From Desulfosarcina alkanivorans (lineage in GTDB: Bacteria; Desulfobacterota; Desulfobacteria; Desulfobacterales; Desulfosarcinaceae): a stretch of DNA of 64,000 nt. Location of the stretch: the NCBI RefSeq assembly GCF_009688945.1, contig NZ_AP021874.1, forward strand, positions 124,001-188,000. Reading direction: 5' to 3'. Below the pieces are notes generated by a model that ran no database searches, was not told where the DNA came from, and saw nothing but the letters and a program-made list of their open reading frames with translations. The position numbers were made by a program, and so were the translations under genes. Of this stretch, positions 18,131 through 27,260 are shown in pieces; positions within the stretch are counted from its first letter, which is position 1, and the number at the start of each line of letters is the position of its first letter.

Positions 18131-18958
18131 TTACGGGTTCCATCGGATGGTTTGGCGTTCAAAATCAATCGTATATTTCAATCCGCCAAGAAAATTCATT
18201 CCCAGCAAACCGTTGTAATTCCCGTCGGCAGAACCATGATAGTCGATGATGTCGGCCCTCAGGTTCTCCTTCGTATTGCTTCCAACGGTTACATAACTGA
18301 GTCGGGTCGTTCTCGTAGGAATCTTTACGCCACCCACCCCCTCGCCTTGAGATTCTTTGAAATCATCTATTTCCAACTGGTCGGCCACGTTCTGGTGCAA
18401 TACGATACTGCTTGCCCCCGTGTCCAGAAGAAGGGTGGTCTGTACCTCCCTGCCATCGTATGCCAGAATCACCGGAACGAATACCTTGTTGTTTTTTATC
18501 GCAACCCTGGTTTCCAGCACGTCCCCGGTTTCAGCCGGGGGGCTGCCAAAAGAAGCGTTGATGTCGATCATTTTACTTTTTTGACCAGGCCGATACACCT
18601 GGATTTGCGTTAAAAGATAGGGGGGCTCTGACGGGTTGCCCGCGAATTTCGGATTGGACTTCCAGACCAATGCGAAGTTGTGCGGCTTGAGAATGGTTTT
18701 CAGGCCTTCTTCCAGGTTCCTGTTGTCGAAGGATGCGCTAACAGGCGGGTTGATCGATGGGGCCATGCGCACGATGATGTCATGATCGGCGGCAATTTGC
18801 TTTAAAAGATCCTGTAGTGGAACCTGGTCGGCTTCAATAGATAGCTTATGGTTCTTTATCTCAATCTGAAAGGCATGACCGGGCCCGCCAAGGATTATGC
18901 TCAAAATTATCGCAATGACTGGATTCAGCCTTTGTATGAAGGGGCCCCATTGCATCAT
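18131..18958 (-). CDS. Secreted retropepsin-like aspartic protease with N-terminal STN-like domain
   Basis: A 275-residue exported protein. A hydrophobic segment at about 12-29 acts as signal peptide or anchor. Residues 30-100 (IEADQVPLQDLLKQIAADHD, later NLEEGLKTIL) resemble the short STN/secretin N-terminal domain. A linker follows, then a clan AA aspartic protease domain from about 150, with the catalytic LLLDTGASSIVLH (Asp179). The second half contains GLLGMNFLGGLKYTIDF, the flap/psi-loop part expected in one-domain dimeric proteases. The domain pair is unusual. About 290 bp separate it from the sulfite reductase downstream on the same strand. Confidence 0.78.
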   Translation of the reverse strand: MMQWGPFIQRLNPVIAIILSIILGGPGHAFQIEIKNHKLSIEADQVPLQDLLKQIAADHDIIVRMAPSINPPVSASFDNRNLEEGLKTILKPHNFALVWKSNPKFAGNPSEPPYLLTQIQVYRPGQKSKMIDINASFGSPPAETGDVLETRVAIKNNKVFVPVILAYDGREVQTTLLLDTGASSIVLHQNVADQLEIDDFKESQGEGVGGVKIPTRTTRLSYVTVGSNTKENLRADIIDYHGSADGNYNGLLGMNFLGGLKYTIDFERQTIRWNP

Positions 18959-19475
18959 CTCTGCTTTATCCTCTCAAACGTTTTTCTCATGCGGAATTCA
19001 ATGGGTTCCTGAGAATCCCCTTCCATCGGGAAACCCAACCGTCATCATCGTGTTGCGGCGCCGGCCGTTCATGGCGATATGGATATCCATTATAGAAGAG
19101 TCGCACCTGTATCCGTTTCGGTTACATCCGTAAAAATACCCGCCATGCAACCCGGTCAGGGGCGATGACGATATCGGTGGTGGTGGGCGTCGCCGATCTG
19201 AATCAGGAACCTGTCCATGGCGGTTGTTTCCGCCTTTAGCGGGATACATGCAGACCGGTCCAGTGGAACAGAGCTTTACGGTTTTTCTGCGATTTTTGGA
19301 CGTTGTGGGGTGCAGGTTGGCAGGGGGGCGGATGAATTCACGGGAATGTCCGCAACTAAGTGGTGCGACTGCGGGGAATATACTGATAACGCCTTGATAT
19401 ATCAACTGGTAGCTGGTACTTAGGCAATCAGTATGGCATCCAATATACTCGCAGAAGGGCTATCAGGCTTTTAAA
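18959..19475. other. Gene-free divergent intergenic region
   Basis: The stretch separates the minus-strand protease from the plus-strand GGDEF-EAL gene and must hold both promoters. Reading frames here (for example minus 18998-19405) lack a ribosome binding site and protein-like composition. Scattered pieces such as MAGIFTDVTETDTGATLL on the minus strand, interrupted by stops, may be debris of an old gene. Confidence 0.35.
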
Positions 19476-21233
19476 ATGAATCCGAATGATCTCGTCCATA
19501 AAAAACTGGAACACGAACTGTCGCTGTACAAGATGATGGTCAATGCTTCTCTCGATTCCATCACCCTTATAGATCGGGACTATAAATATTGCATCGTTAC
19601 CGATGCTTACACGAGGGCCCGCCAGTTAAAAAAAGAGGAGATCCTGAATCATACCGTGGCCGATGTCTGGGGAAAGAAAATATTCCAGGAAATCATAAAA
19701 CAAAAACTGGACGAGTGTTTCAGCGGCAAAACAGTGTCCCATATCGCGGCATACGAGTTTAACAGGAATGAGATCAACTATATTGAAACCGTCTATACGC
19801 CATGCTTTACTTCCGGTTCAATAGCATCCCATGCCGTCGTCATTTCCCACAACATCACCGAATTGAAGAAAAGCCAGGAAAAAATAGAGGCCCTGGCCTA
19901 TTATGATTCTTTGACCCATCTTCCCAGCCGTCCTTTATTCCTGGACCGCCTGTATCACGAAATAACCATCGCCAAAAGGAAAGGCACTTCGGTCGCCGTC
20001 TTTTTTTTCGACCTGGATGAATTCAAAAAGACCAACGATACGTTCGGTCATTCCGCCGGAGATAAACTTCTTGCCGGTGTGGGCGACCGGCTGAAAAAAT
20101 ATTTGCGGGAAACCGACACGATCGCAAGGCCCGGCGGAACCATAAACCTGGATGAAAAGAACAATTCTGACTACCTTGCCCGCATCGGTGGGGATGAATT
20201 TACCTTCATCATTCCTGATATTTCTGACAAACGGATCACGACCGGGATTGCTGAAAGAATCCTGACCCTATTCGAAGCGCCCTTCGAGATATCCGACCGG
20301 GAGGTGTTCATATCGACCAGTATTGGAATCGCCTTTTATCCGGATGATGGCAATGACGTTGAAACGGTGCTCAAAAATGCCGACACCGCAATGTATAAGG
20401 CCAAGGAAAGGGGCAAGAATACGTATCAGTATTATTCGCGGGAAATGAATCAAAAAGCCAAAGCGCGTACATTCGTAGAGACGAAATTACGGTACGCCGT
20501 TAAAAACAGTGAACTGCAGCTGTACTACCAGCCGCAGTACAATATAGAGAATTCTCAAATGACAGGGGTGGAGGCCTTAATTCGATGGGATGACAAGGAC
20601 ATGGGGCTGATATCTCCCAAAGATTTCATTCCATTGGCAGAAGAAACGGGGCTGATTATCGAGATTGGGGACTGGGTCCTTCAATCCGCCTGTCATCAGG
20701 GCAGAATCTGGCAGGATCAGGGGATTAACAACCTGAACCTGTGTGTGAATCTATCGGTCCGCCAATTTTTTGATCCCCACCTGGTGGACAAGATAAAATC
20801 CGCTGTCGAGAACAGCGGGTTCGATCCCGCCTGCCTGGAACTTGAGATAACGGAAACGGCAATGCTGCACAACACCGACAGGGCCGTGCTGATAATGAAG
20901 GAACTCAAAGAGATGGGGATCAAGATCGCTTTGGACGACTTCGGCACCGGATACTCTTCACTGGTCCATCTGAAACTGTTTCATGTCGATACGTTGAAGA
21001 TCGACCAGGTTTTTATCCGGAACGCGGATTTGAAGGGGCGCGATGGTGCCATTATCTCCTCTATGATCGATATGTGTCATAAACTTCAGATCAAGGCTGT
21101 AGCAGAAGGTGTGGAAACCATAGAGAGCCTGACGTTTCTGAAAGAACGGAGATGCCATCTTGCCCAGGGTTTTTTCTTCAGCCCCCCACTGCCGGTCGAC
21201 AAGTTTGAGGATCTGCTCTGTTTAAAGAACTGA
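19476..21233 (+). CDS. PAS-GGDEF-EAL protein (cyclic-di-GMP turnover)
   Basis: Cytoplasmic 585-residue protein. A PAS domain (about 15-130) is followed by a GGDEF diguanylate cyclase domain with GGDEF intact at 238-242. An EAL phosphodiesterase domain follows with EAL at 366-368, NLSVRQF, ELEITETA, DDFGTGYSS, KIDQVFI and AVAEGVE all present. Both activities could be functional. Compared with the usual RxxDxxxRxGGDEF spacing, about 15 residues (PGGTINLDEKNNSDYLA) are inserted between RETD at 211-214 and GGDEF, so a classical inhibitory I-site is displaced. A PilZ protein at 27261 and an HD-GYP protein at 42311 belong to the same signalling sphere. Confidence 0.92.
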   Translation: MNPNDLVHKKLEHELSLYKMMVNASLDSITLIDRDYKYCIVTDAYTRARQLKKEEILNHTVADVWGKKIFQEIIKQKLDECFSGKTVSHIAAYEFNRNEINYIETVYTPCFTSGSIASHAVVISHNITELKKSQEKIEALAYYDSLTHLPSRPLFLDRLYHEITIAKRKGTSVAVFFFDLDEFKKTNDTFGHSAGDKLLAGVGDRLKKYLRETDTIARPGGTINLDEKNNSDYLARIGGDEFTFIIPDISDKRITTGIAERILTLFEAPFEISDREVFISTSIGIAFYPDDGNDVETVLKNADTAMYKAKERGKNTYQYYSREMNQKAKARTFVETKLRYAVKNSELQLYYQPQYNIENSQMTGVEALIRWDDKDMGLISPKDFIPLAEETGLIIEIGDWVLQSACHQGRIWQDQGINNLNLCVNLSVRQFFDPHLVDKIKSAVENSGFDPACLELEITETAMLHNTDRAVLIMKELKEMGIKIALDDFGTGYSSLVHLKLFHVDTLKIDQVFIRNADLKGRDGAIISSMIDMCHKLQIKAVAEGVETIESLTFLKERRCHLAQGFFFSPPLPVDKFEDLLCLKN

Positions 21234-21411
21234 CGTCCGGCCCGGGGTCTTATCTGCCGCATATGGGATTGAGGCACCCTCTGCCTTTCAGAAAAACAGC
21301 TGTCCGATCGTCTCCCCCCTGAGTCGGGGCGCGTTGACTCGTCCGGGAGCAGACGTCGTTCCGGCGCAAACCACAGTTGATCGAAACCTGAAAGCAGGTA
21401 AAAACTTAGAA

Positions 21412-22302
21412 ATGAGCAAACTGAATGCCTATTTCCGACTATGCCGGCCCCACCAATACCTGAAGAATGGTTTCATCTGGCTGCCCATTTTTTTCGGCAA
21501 CGAGCTAACCAGCAGTCATGCGCTCTTTCTGACGTCCATCTCCTTTGCCGCCTTTTGCCTGATTGCCAGCGCTTCCTATGCAATCAACGATCTGAAAGAC
21601 ATGGACGATGACCGGAGCCACCCGGTTAAAAAGAAACGGCCCCTGGCCAGCGGCGATTTGAAGAAGAACGAAGCCGCCCTGGCCGCCCTGGTGTTGTTTG
21701 CCGGGGGCATGGTCCTTGCCATGCTTCTGCTGCCGGTGGCCTGTGTGTATATTCTCATCGCCTACGTACTGCTCAATATTGCCTACTCCCAGCGGCTCAA
21801 ACATCTTCCCATCGTTGACATCTTCTGTATCGCCATCGGTTTCGTGCTGCGTATTCTCGCCGGCGGCATGGCCGCCCGGATCTACATCAGCCCGTGGATC
21901 GTGACGATGACCTTTTTGCTGGCCCTTTTCCTGGCTCTGGCCAAACGCAGGGATGATCTGTTGCTGGCCAGTCAGGGAAACCCGGTGCGAAGGGCCATTG
22001 ACGGCTACAATCTGGAATTTATTTCCCTGGCCATGGGGATTATGGCTTCGGTGGTCATCGTGGCTTATCTGCTGTACACGATTTCACCGGAAGTGGTTGC
22101 CAGACACGGCACGGGAAAACTCTATATTTCCGGTATCTGGGTGCTGCTGGGGTTACTGCGTTACCTGCAGATTTCCTTTGTGGGAGGAAAGAGCGGCTCC
22201 CCCACCCGGGTGCTGATCAAGGACAGATCGCTTCAGGCCGTGATCGGGCTGTGGCTGGCAAACCTGTTTTTTTTACTTTACTGGAAGGGCGAATGGTTTT
22301 GA
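21412..22302 (+). CDS. UbiA-family decaprenyl-phosphate phosphoribosyltransferase-like protein
   Basis: Polytopic membrane prenyltransferase, 296 residues with about eight or nine helices. The first Asp-rich motif NDLKDMDDD is at 59-67, followed by HPVKKKRPLASG, which is typical of the phosphoribosyltransferase (DppR, Rv3806c-like) branch. It would join 5-phosphoribosyl diphosphate to a polyprenyl phosphate. The frame opens at 21334, but the ATG at 21412 gives the normal N-terminus (MSKLNAYFRLCRPHQYLKNG). Fifteen bases separate it from a DprE1-like gene and then a DprE2-like gene, which supports the assignment over ubiquinone-type UbiA. The matching phosphatase is not in the cluster. Confidence 0.87.
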   Translation: MSKLNAYFRLCRPHQYLKNGFIWLPIFFGNELTSSHALFLTSISFAAFCLIASASYAINDLKDMDDDRSHPVKKKRPLASGDLKKNEAALAALVLFAGGMVLAMLLLPVACVYILIAYVLLNIAYSQRLKHLPIVDIFCIAIGFVLRILAGGMAARIYISPWIVTMTFLLALFLALAKRRDDLLLASQGNPVRRAIDGYNLEFISLAMGIMASVVIVAYLLYTISPEVVARHGTGKLYISGIWVLLGLLRYLQISFVGGKSGSPTRVLIKDRSLQAVIGLWLANLFFLLYWKGEWF

Positions 22303-22317
22303 AAGAGACCGATTGAA

Positions 22318-23616
22318 ATGAAACTTCACGGTTGGGGCAGATACCCGGTGGTCGAGGCAAAGGTGCCTACCTTTGAGACGGCGGACCAGGCTTCCCGGCT
22401 GCTGGCCCGGCCCGGTCCTTGGATTGCCCACGGTCTGGGAAAAAGCTACGGTGACAGCGCCTTGAATCAACAGGTGCTGATGACCCGGCGATTCAACAAA
22501 CTGCTGGATTTCGACCCTGAAAAAGGGGTGGTCACCTGCGAAAGCGGCATCACCCTGGCCGAACTCATTCATGTTTTCCTGCCCAGGGGGTGGCTTCTCC
22601 AGGTGGTCCCCGGCACCAAGCTGATCACCGTGGGCGGTGCCATCGCTTCGGATGTACATGGCAAAAACCATCATCTGGTCGGTTGTTTCAGCGGTTCGGT
22701 CATCAACCTGACACTCATGTTCCCCGATGGAACCATCCGTTCCTGCGGCCCCTGTGAAAATCAGGACCTGTTTCACGCGACCTGCGGCGGCATGGGGCTC
22801 ACCGGACTGATCCTGCACGCCACCCTTCAGCTGCAGCGGGTTCACAGCGCCTTTGTCAGGGAAGGCGTGCTGCGCTGCCGCAACCTGATCGAGGCCTGCG
22901 AGCAATTTGAAGCGCATCGGCACAGCACCTACTCGGTGGCCTGGCTGGACTGCCTGGCCAAAGGAGAAAATCTGGGGCGTTCGGTTCTGATGATCGGCGA
23001 TCATGCCCAGGATGGCCGGTTGGCGCCGGCCCTGCCCAGGCCCGTTTCCATTCCCGTCGAATGGCCCGGTTTTGTTTTGAACAGGTATTCGATTTCGCTT
23101 TTCAATCACTTATACTTCAATTCGCATTCGAGCCGGTTGGATCGCCAGCTGAAACCCATCGATTCCTTTTTCTTTCCTCTCGACCGTATCACGGACTGGC
23201 ACCGGATATACGGCCGGCAAGGCTTCATCCAATACCAGTTTGTACTGCCTGAAAACGCAAGTGCTGAAGGCTTCAGCGCGATCCTGAAGACGGTGGCACA
23301 ATCCGGCATCGGTTCCTTCCTGGCGGTTCTCAAACGCTTGGGGCCGGAAAATGAGAATTTTCTCTCCTTTCCCATGGAAGGCTACACCCTGGCCCTGGAT
23401 TTTAAGCGCCGCCCCCAAGTCTTTCCCTTGCTTGATGAATTGGATCGCATGGTGGTGGACCACGGCGGGCGCCTGTACCTGGCCAAGGATGCGCGCATGC
23501 AGGCGTCAATTTTTTCGAGAGGATATCCTGAGTTAAAAACATTCAGAGAAATTCGACGCAAGTACCGCCTGGCGGAGAAACTGCACTCGTTGCAGTCCAT
23601 ACGGTTGGGGCTATAG
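22318..23616 (+). CDS. DprE1-like FAD-dependent decaprenylphosphoryl-ribose 2'-oxidase
   Basis: A 432-residue VAO-type flavoprotein expected to oxidise polyprenyl-phosphoryl ribose to the 2'-keto form. FAD-binding segments are AHGLGKSYGDSALN (37-50) and GGAIASDVHGKNHH (106-119), the latter very close to mycobacterial DprE1. The catalytic lysine is conserved as Lys390 in YLAKDAR. The cysteine that benzothiazinones attack in M. tuberculosis DprE1 (Cys387, in GWNICVDF) aligns with Ala359 in GYTLALDF. The gene lies between the UbiA-like and SDR genes with gaps of 15 and 1 bases. D-arabinogluconolactone oxidases are more distant relatives. Confidence 0.88.
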   Translation: MKLHGWGRYPVVEAKVPTFETADQASRLLARPGPWIAHGLGKSYGDSALNQQVLMTRRFNKLLDFDPEKGVVTCESGITLAELIHVFLPRGWLLQVVPGTKLITVGGAIASDVHGKNHHLVGCFSGSVINLTLMFPDGTIRSCGPCENQDLFHATCGGMGLTGLILHATLQLQRVHSAFVREGVLRCRNLIEACEQFEAHRHSTYSVAWLDCLAKGENLGRSVLMIGDHAQDGRLAPALPRPVSIPVEWPGFVLNRYSISLFNHLYFNSHSSRLDRQLKPIDSFFFPLDRITDWHRIYGRQGFIQYQFVLPENASAEGFSAILKTVAQSGIGSFLAVLKRLGPENENFLSFPMEGYTLALDFKRRPQVFPLLDELDRMVVDHGGRLYLAKDARMQASIFSRGYPELKTFREIRRKYRLAEKLHSLQSIRLGL

Positions 23617-23617
23617 T

Positions 23618-24349
23618 ATGAATCTTTTGATTTTAGGCGGAAACTCGGATGTGGCCTATGCCCTGGCCCGGTTATTTGCCGAGAGGGCCGGCGCAGGGAT
23701 CGTGCTGGCGTCTCGAAATCTGGAACTGCTGGATAAAAAAGCCAAAGATCTGGAGATCCGATACAACCAATCCGTTCGGGCCGTCTATTTTGACGCCGCC
23801 GACACCGACACGCATCGGGAATTTTATGACAGCCTCAATCCCAAGCCCGACGGGGTGGTGGCGGCTTTTGGCTATCTTGGCGACCAGGGCAGGGCGCAGT
23901 CCGATTTTCAGGAGGCCCAACAGATTATTCAGACCAACTTTATCGGTGCCGTCTCCATTCTGGAGATCGTTGCCGCCGATTTTGAGAAACGTGGACAGGG
24001 CGTTATCGTCGGTATGGGATCCGTGGCCGGCGAACGCGGGCGCCAAAACAATTATATATACGGCGCCGCCAAGGGGGCTTTCAACATTTATCTCAGCGGC
24101 CTGCGCAGCCGTTTAAGCAAGCGCCGGGTGCATGTCATGACCGTTCTGCCCGGTTTCATGGACACCAAGATGACCCGGAAGATGAAACTGCCGGGATTGC
24201 TGACAGCCACTCCCGAACAGGCGGCGGCGGATATTTTCAACGCCTTTAACAACTCAAAAGAGGTCGTCTACACCCGATGGTTCTGGCGCTGGATCATGGC
24301 TGTCATTAAGGTGATACCGGAGTCTATCTTCAAGCGCCTGTCCCTCTGA
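23618..24349 (+). CDS. DprE2-like short-chain dehydrogenase
   Basis: A 243-residue NAD(P)H-dependent SDR expected to reduce the 2'-keto product of the preceding gene, giving polyprenyl-phosphoryl arabinose. The cofactor loop is LILGGNSDVAYALA (4-17). The catalytic residues are Ser135 in GMGSVAGE and Tyr148/Lys152 in YGAAK. The C-terminal MTRKMKLPGLLTATPEQAA and a hydrophobic end (WFWRWIMAVIKVIPESIFK) fit a membrane-associated DprE2. It starts one base after the DprE1-like stop, so translation is probably coupled. Specificity is inferred mainly from the partner genes. Confidence 0.85.
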   Translation: MNLLILGGNSDVAYALARLFAERAGAGIVLASRNLELLDKKAKDLEIRYNQSVRAVYFDAADTDTHREFYDSLNPKPDGVVAAFGYLGDQGRAQSDFQEAQQIIQTNFIGAVSILEIVAADFEKRGQGVIVGMGSVAGERGRQNNYIYGAAKGAFNIYLSGLRSRLSKRRVHVMTVLPGFMDTKMTRKMKLPGLLTATPEQAAADIFNAFNNSKEVVYTRWFWRWIMAVIKVIPESIFKRLSL

Positions 24350-24691
24350 GATCGAAGTCCACAGCCCCTGCCCGATTTTCTGAATTTCTCCTTCGTTTCA
24401 AGACGTCAGCGTGGCATTGTCTGAAATGACAAGATGGCGGGGAGCCGCTTTTTTCTTGATTTTTAAGAATTTACTAAAGTAGAATCATTTTCCAAACACC
24501 TGAACTTGAAGCTGACTCACGTTTCGTCACGCCTGCGGAATTCACTCTGCCAGAACTGATTACTCAGTCTTTTGCATTTTTCATCTCAGCTGTTGCCTGA
24601 CTTTGCGACGCACAGGCACTTGCATTCGCTGGAAACCGTTCTGTCGGAAACCGTCTGAAAATCCGCCACCACCGGCTGCTGAAGGAAAACA
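24350..24691. other. Gene-free spacer before the methyltransferase
   Basis: No supported reading frame. Composition shifts from GC-rich to AT-richer here, marking the start of the 24.7-27.0 kb accessory stretch. No repeat or terminator with a clear U tract was found. Confidence 0.4.
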
Positions 24692-25516
24692 ATGAAATCA
24701 CAGAATGTGAAAGACAAGAAGTTTGAAACACAAGACAGAAACCTGTTCGAGATCTGGGATGAAATTCAATCTGTGCAGGCGGCTTTCTGCTTTCCCCAGG
24801 AAATTTCAGCGTATTATATGTCCCCAAGCTGGATCAGAACAGCAGAGACCGTACTTGATGTCGGCACCGGAAACGGCTGTTTTTTAAACATGGTTTCAGA
24901 ACATTTTCCCGGGAAGTCCTACACGGGCGTCGATATATCCAAAGAACTCATCGAAAAAGCCATCCGGGATCAAGGGACTTCAAACATAACCTATAAGGTG
25001 CAGAACTATTTTGACGTCGAGAACCGATTTGATTTTGTTGTCATGCGGCTTTTCTGGCAGCACCTGACGCTAAAAGAAGTAACAGAGGCACTGGCAAAAC
25101 TTGAAGAAATAACCAGACCGGGCTCAACCGTTCTGATAAGCGACTCCTGGGACGCGGCACGTATTTTCGAACCCGATTTGCCCGAATTCCGTAAAATTAT
25201 TTCGGCGTATACCCAACAGCAGATCGAAAACGATAAAGACCGGGATATCGTCGAAAGACTGCTGAAAGAATTTGCACAGAGACATAGGTGGAAAGTGGAA
25301 AGCGACCTGAAAATAATCATGCCATCAACCGTGAACGATAATCTGAAACTTTTTCATCGGGCCTACAGCTTGTGGATCAAATTATTTGAATGCCTTGGCG
25401 ACCTCAACATTGATTATGCTGCGGCCAGACAGGAACTCGAAAACTGGAAAAAAGATTTTTCGGCCTACACCCAAGCCGGGCTTCGAATTATTCGACTGGA
25501 ACGCCTTGGTTCGTGA
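24692..25516 (+). CDS. Class I SAM-dependent methyltransferase of unknown target
   Basis: A 274-residue protein with a Rossmann methyltransferase core. Motif I is VLDVGTGNG (54-62), then GVDISKELIEKA, and the motif IV/post region is DFVVMRLFWQHLTLKEV and RPGSTVLISDSWD. The N-terminal 45 residues and an alpha-helical C-terminus are not diagnostic. AAGGA precedes the ATG. Base composition is clearly less GC-rich than the dpr-like genes upstream and similar to the TIR gene that starts 84 bp later. The two genes may have arrived together. Whether it modifies a small molecule or a macromolecule cannot be told. Confidence 0.78.
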   Translation: MKSQNVKDKKFETQDRNLFEIWDEIQSVQAAFCFPQEISAYYMSPSWIRTAETVLDVGTGNGCFLNMVSEHFPGKSYTGVDISKELIEKAIRDQGTSNITYKVQNYFDVENRFDFVVMRLFWQHLTLKEVTEALAKLEEITRPGSTVLISDSWDAARIFEPDLPEFRKIISAYTQQQIENDKDRDIVERLLKEFAQRHRWKVESDLKIIMPSTVNDNLKLFHRAYSLWIKLFECLGDLNIDYAAARQELENWKKDFSAYTQAGLRIIRLERLGS

Positions 25517-25600
25517 AGGATAATATGTTGTCTGTCTCAATCTGCGACATAACTTTCAACCTGGTCCAAAAGACGTATCTCGGATACGAAAGAGGCTGCC

Positions 25601-27022
25601 ATGGACGCTCAGAAATATGGAATCTTTATCAGTCATCGACTTGAAGATCGTAATCTTGCCCTGGCCGTCAGCGGGATATTGAGGCTGCTGGGCAATAAAA
25701 AGTTGGAGCCGTTCGTCTGTACAGATATTCCGGGCGGCAGGGAATGGCGTGATTGGATCGATGAAAAAATCGGTAAAACAGATATCCTGCTGTTTCTTTA
25801 CACGGAAGAAAGTTTTGACTGGATGTGGTGTTTTTACGAAATCGGTTTGTTCAGGCATCCCAGCGACCCCAATCCGGGTCCTATCATTTGCATCCGGAAT
25901 TCATCCATAACAAGCCTGCCGTCGCCACTTGAAAAGTATCAAGCCTATGAGGCAACAGAAGCGGATGTAAAGCAATTTCTGGAAGACCTTCTCTACAAAG
26001 GCACATTTACCAATGGCGATCGAATAAACCCGGAAGTTTTTGCAAACGATAATTACGCGCTGGCGATTCAGGATTTTTTAAATGCGTTTAAGCCGTCAAA
26101 AATTGAGAAAAAATTCTATGCAAAAAGAGCGGTCTTCGATCTTGGGAATTTTGATCAGGATACCAATGACGAAGAGGACAATACGGTAACGGTTGTCAGT
26201 GATCCCTATACCATGGAAGAAATTTTTTTATCATCCGGGAAAATTACCCGCTGGCAGGATCTATACGAAAAATTCAAGAAAGAAGACCAGGCCGCCTGGA
26301 TCGATCAAATTAGGGAAACCATAGAAAATATAAAAAAGGGCGATGCGATTGGCTATGTAATGAAACCATTCATTTCACGGGATCATAAAAAATATATTCC
26401 AGTCCTTACGCGTGTCGAGCAAATGCCTTCCGAGGATAGAAAAACAATAATTCCGCTAAAAATATATGTTATTTTTATCCCTTGCTCTGATGTTGAAGAG
26501 AACTGTGACCTGGTGGATTTCAGTTATGCCAGCGACCCGAAATATCTTCTTGAATTATGGAAGACCATAATGCCTACCAGTATTATCCGCGTCAGATGGA
26601 AGGGGAAATCATCTCCTATCAGATACTCAATAGATGATTTGGTCGACACGCCGGTTGCTTATGCCATCAATCCATCCTTTGCAGATTTATATAATTTCAA
26701 CTATCAGGAATTTCCTGATCCTGATGGCGATAATCCCCTGACTGCCGACAGTCTGCTGAAGCTGATCGAGGAATTTATTGTTGACGGGGACGCATACATC
26801 CAGAAAATAGTCGACGACCAGGCGGAAATTTCTCAACGGATAATATTTGAAGGCAGTAACGCCTTTGCCAAGGTACCCTTGAAGTTTAACGACAAGCACC
26901 CCCTATACCCGAATTCATCTTATCTTCCCTGTCTCGTAAGTAAAAGTACGATTGGAGACATCAACGGTCCGCATTTGACCTACCTGGGGGTTGTTTATGT
27001 AAGAGGCGACTGGGCGGTATGA
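25601..27022 (+). CDS. TIR-domain protein with an unrecognised C-terminal domain
   Basis: A 473-residue soluble protein. Residues 1-135 form a TIR-like domain: YGIFISHRLED at the start, a DILLFLYTEESFD strand, and MWCFYEIGLF with Glu80 in the WCxxE context that supplies the NADase glutamate in active TIR enzymes. Residues 170-473 are AT-rich-coded and resemble no domain I know; they include KKGDAIGYVMKPFISRDHKK and TPVAYAINPSFADLYNF. No transmembrane helix is seen. Bacterial TIR proteins often kill infected cells by consuming NAD+ or making signalling nucleotides, so a defence role is plausible but unproven. AGAGG lies five bases before the ATG. No recombinase or known defence partner is adjacent. 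Confidence 0.72.
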   Translation: MDAQKYGIFISHRLEDRNLALAVSGILRLLGNKKLEPFVCTDIPGGREWRDWIDEKIGKTDILLFLYTEESFDWMWCFYEIGLFRHPSDPNPGPIICIRNSSITSLPSPLEKYQAYEATEADVKQFLEDLLYKGTFTNGDRINPEVFANDNYALAIQDFLNAFKPSKIEKKFYAKRAVFDLGNFDQDTNDEEDNTVTVVSDPYTMEEIFLSSGKITRWQDLYEKFKKEDQAAWIDQIRETIENIKKGDAIGYVMKPFISRDHKKYIPVLTRVEQMPSEDRKTIIPLKIYVIFIPCSDVEENCDLVDFSYASDPKYLLELWKTIMPTSIIRVRWKGKSSPIRYSIDDLVDTPVAYAINPSFADLYNFNYQEFPDPDGDNPLTADSLLKLIEEFIVDGDAYIQKIVDDQAEISQRIIFEGSNAFAKVPLKFNDKHPLYPNSSYLPCLVSKSTIGDINGPHLTYLGVVYVRGDWAV

Positions 27023-27260
27023 CCGCCGCGATGCCTTAAACGGTTTCAGTCGGATTTCACCGTCGCTTCACCGGACCCCCGCCATGATCTGCTGATCGTG
27101 GAAAAATAAGATGGGGTTGTCAGGCCTGATTTCCAACTCATGAGAAAAGCAGTGGGATCGGGTAGCCCGCCGGTATCCGTGGTCAACCCTGTTCCGGACA
27201 GCCGCCCGCGGTGATTTCGAGGCACCGCGCTGAATCGCATTGTCTTATGTGGATTGGGGC

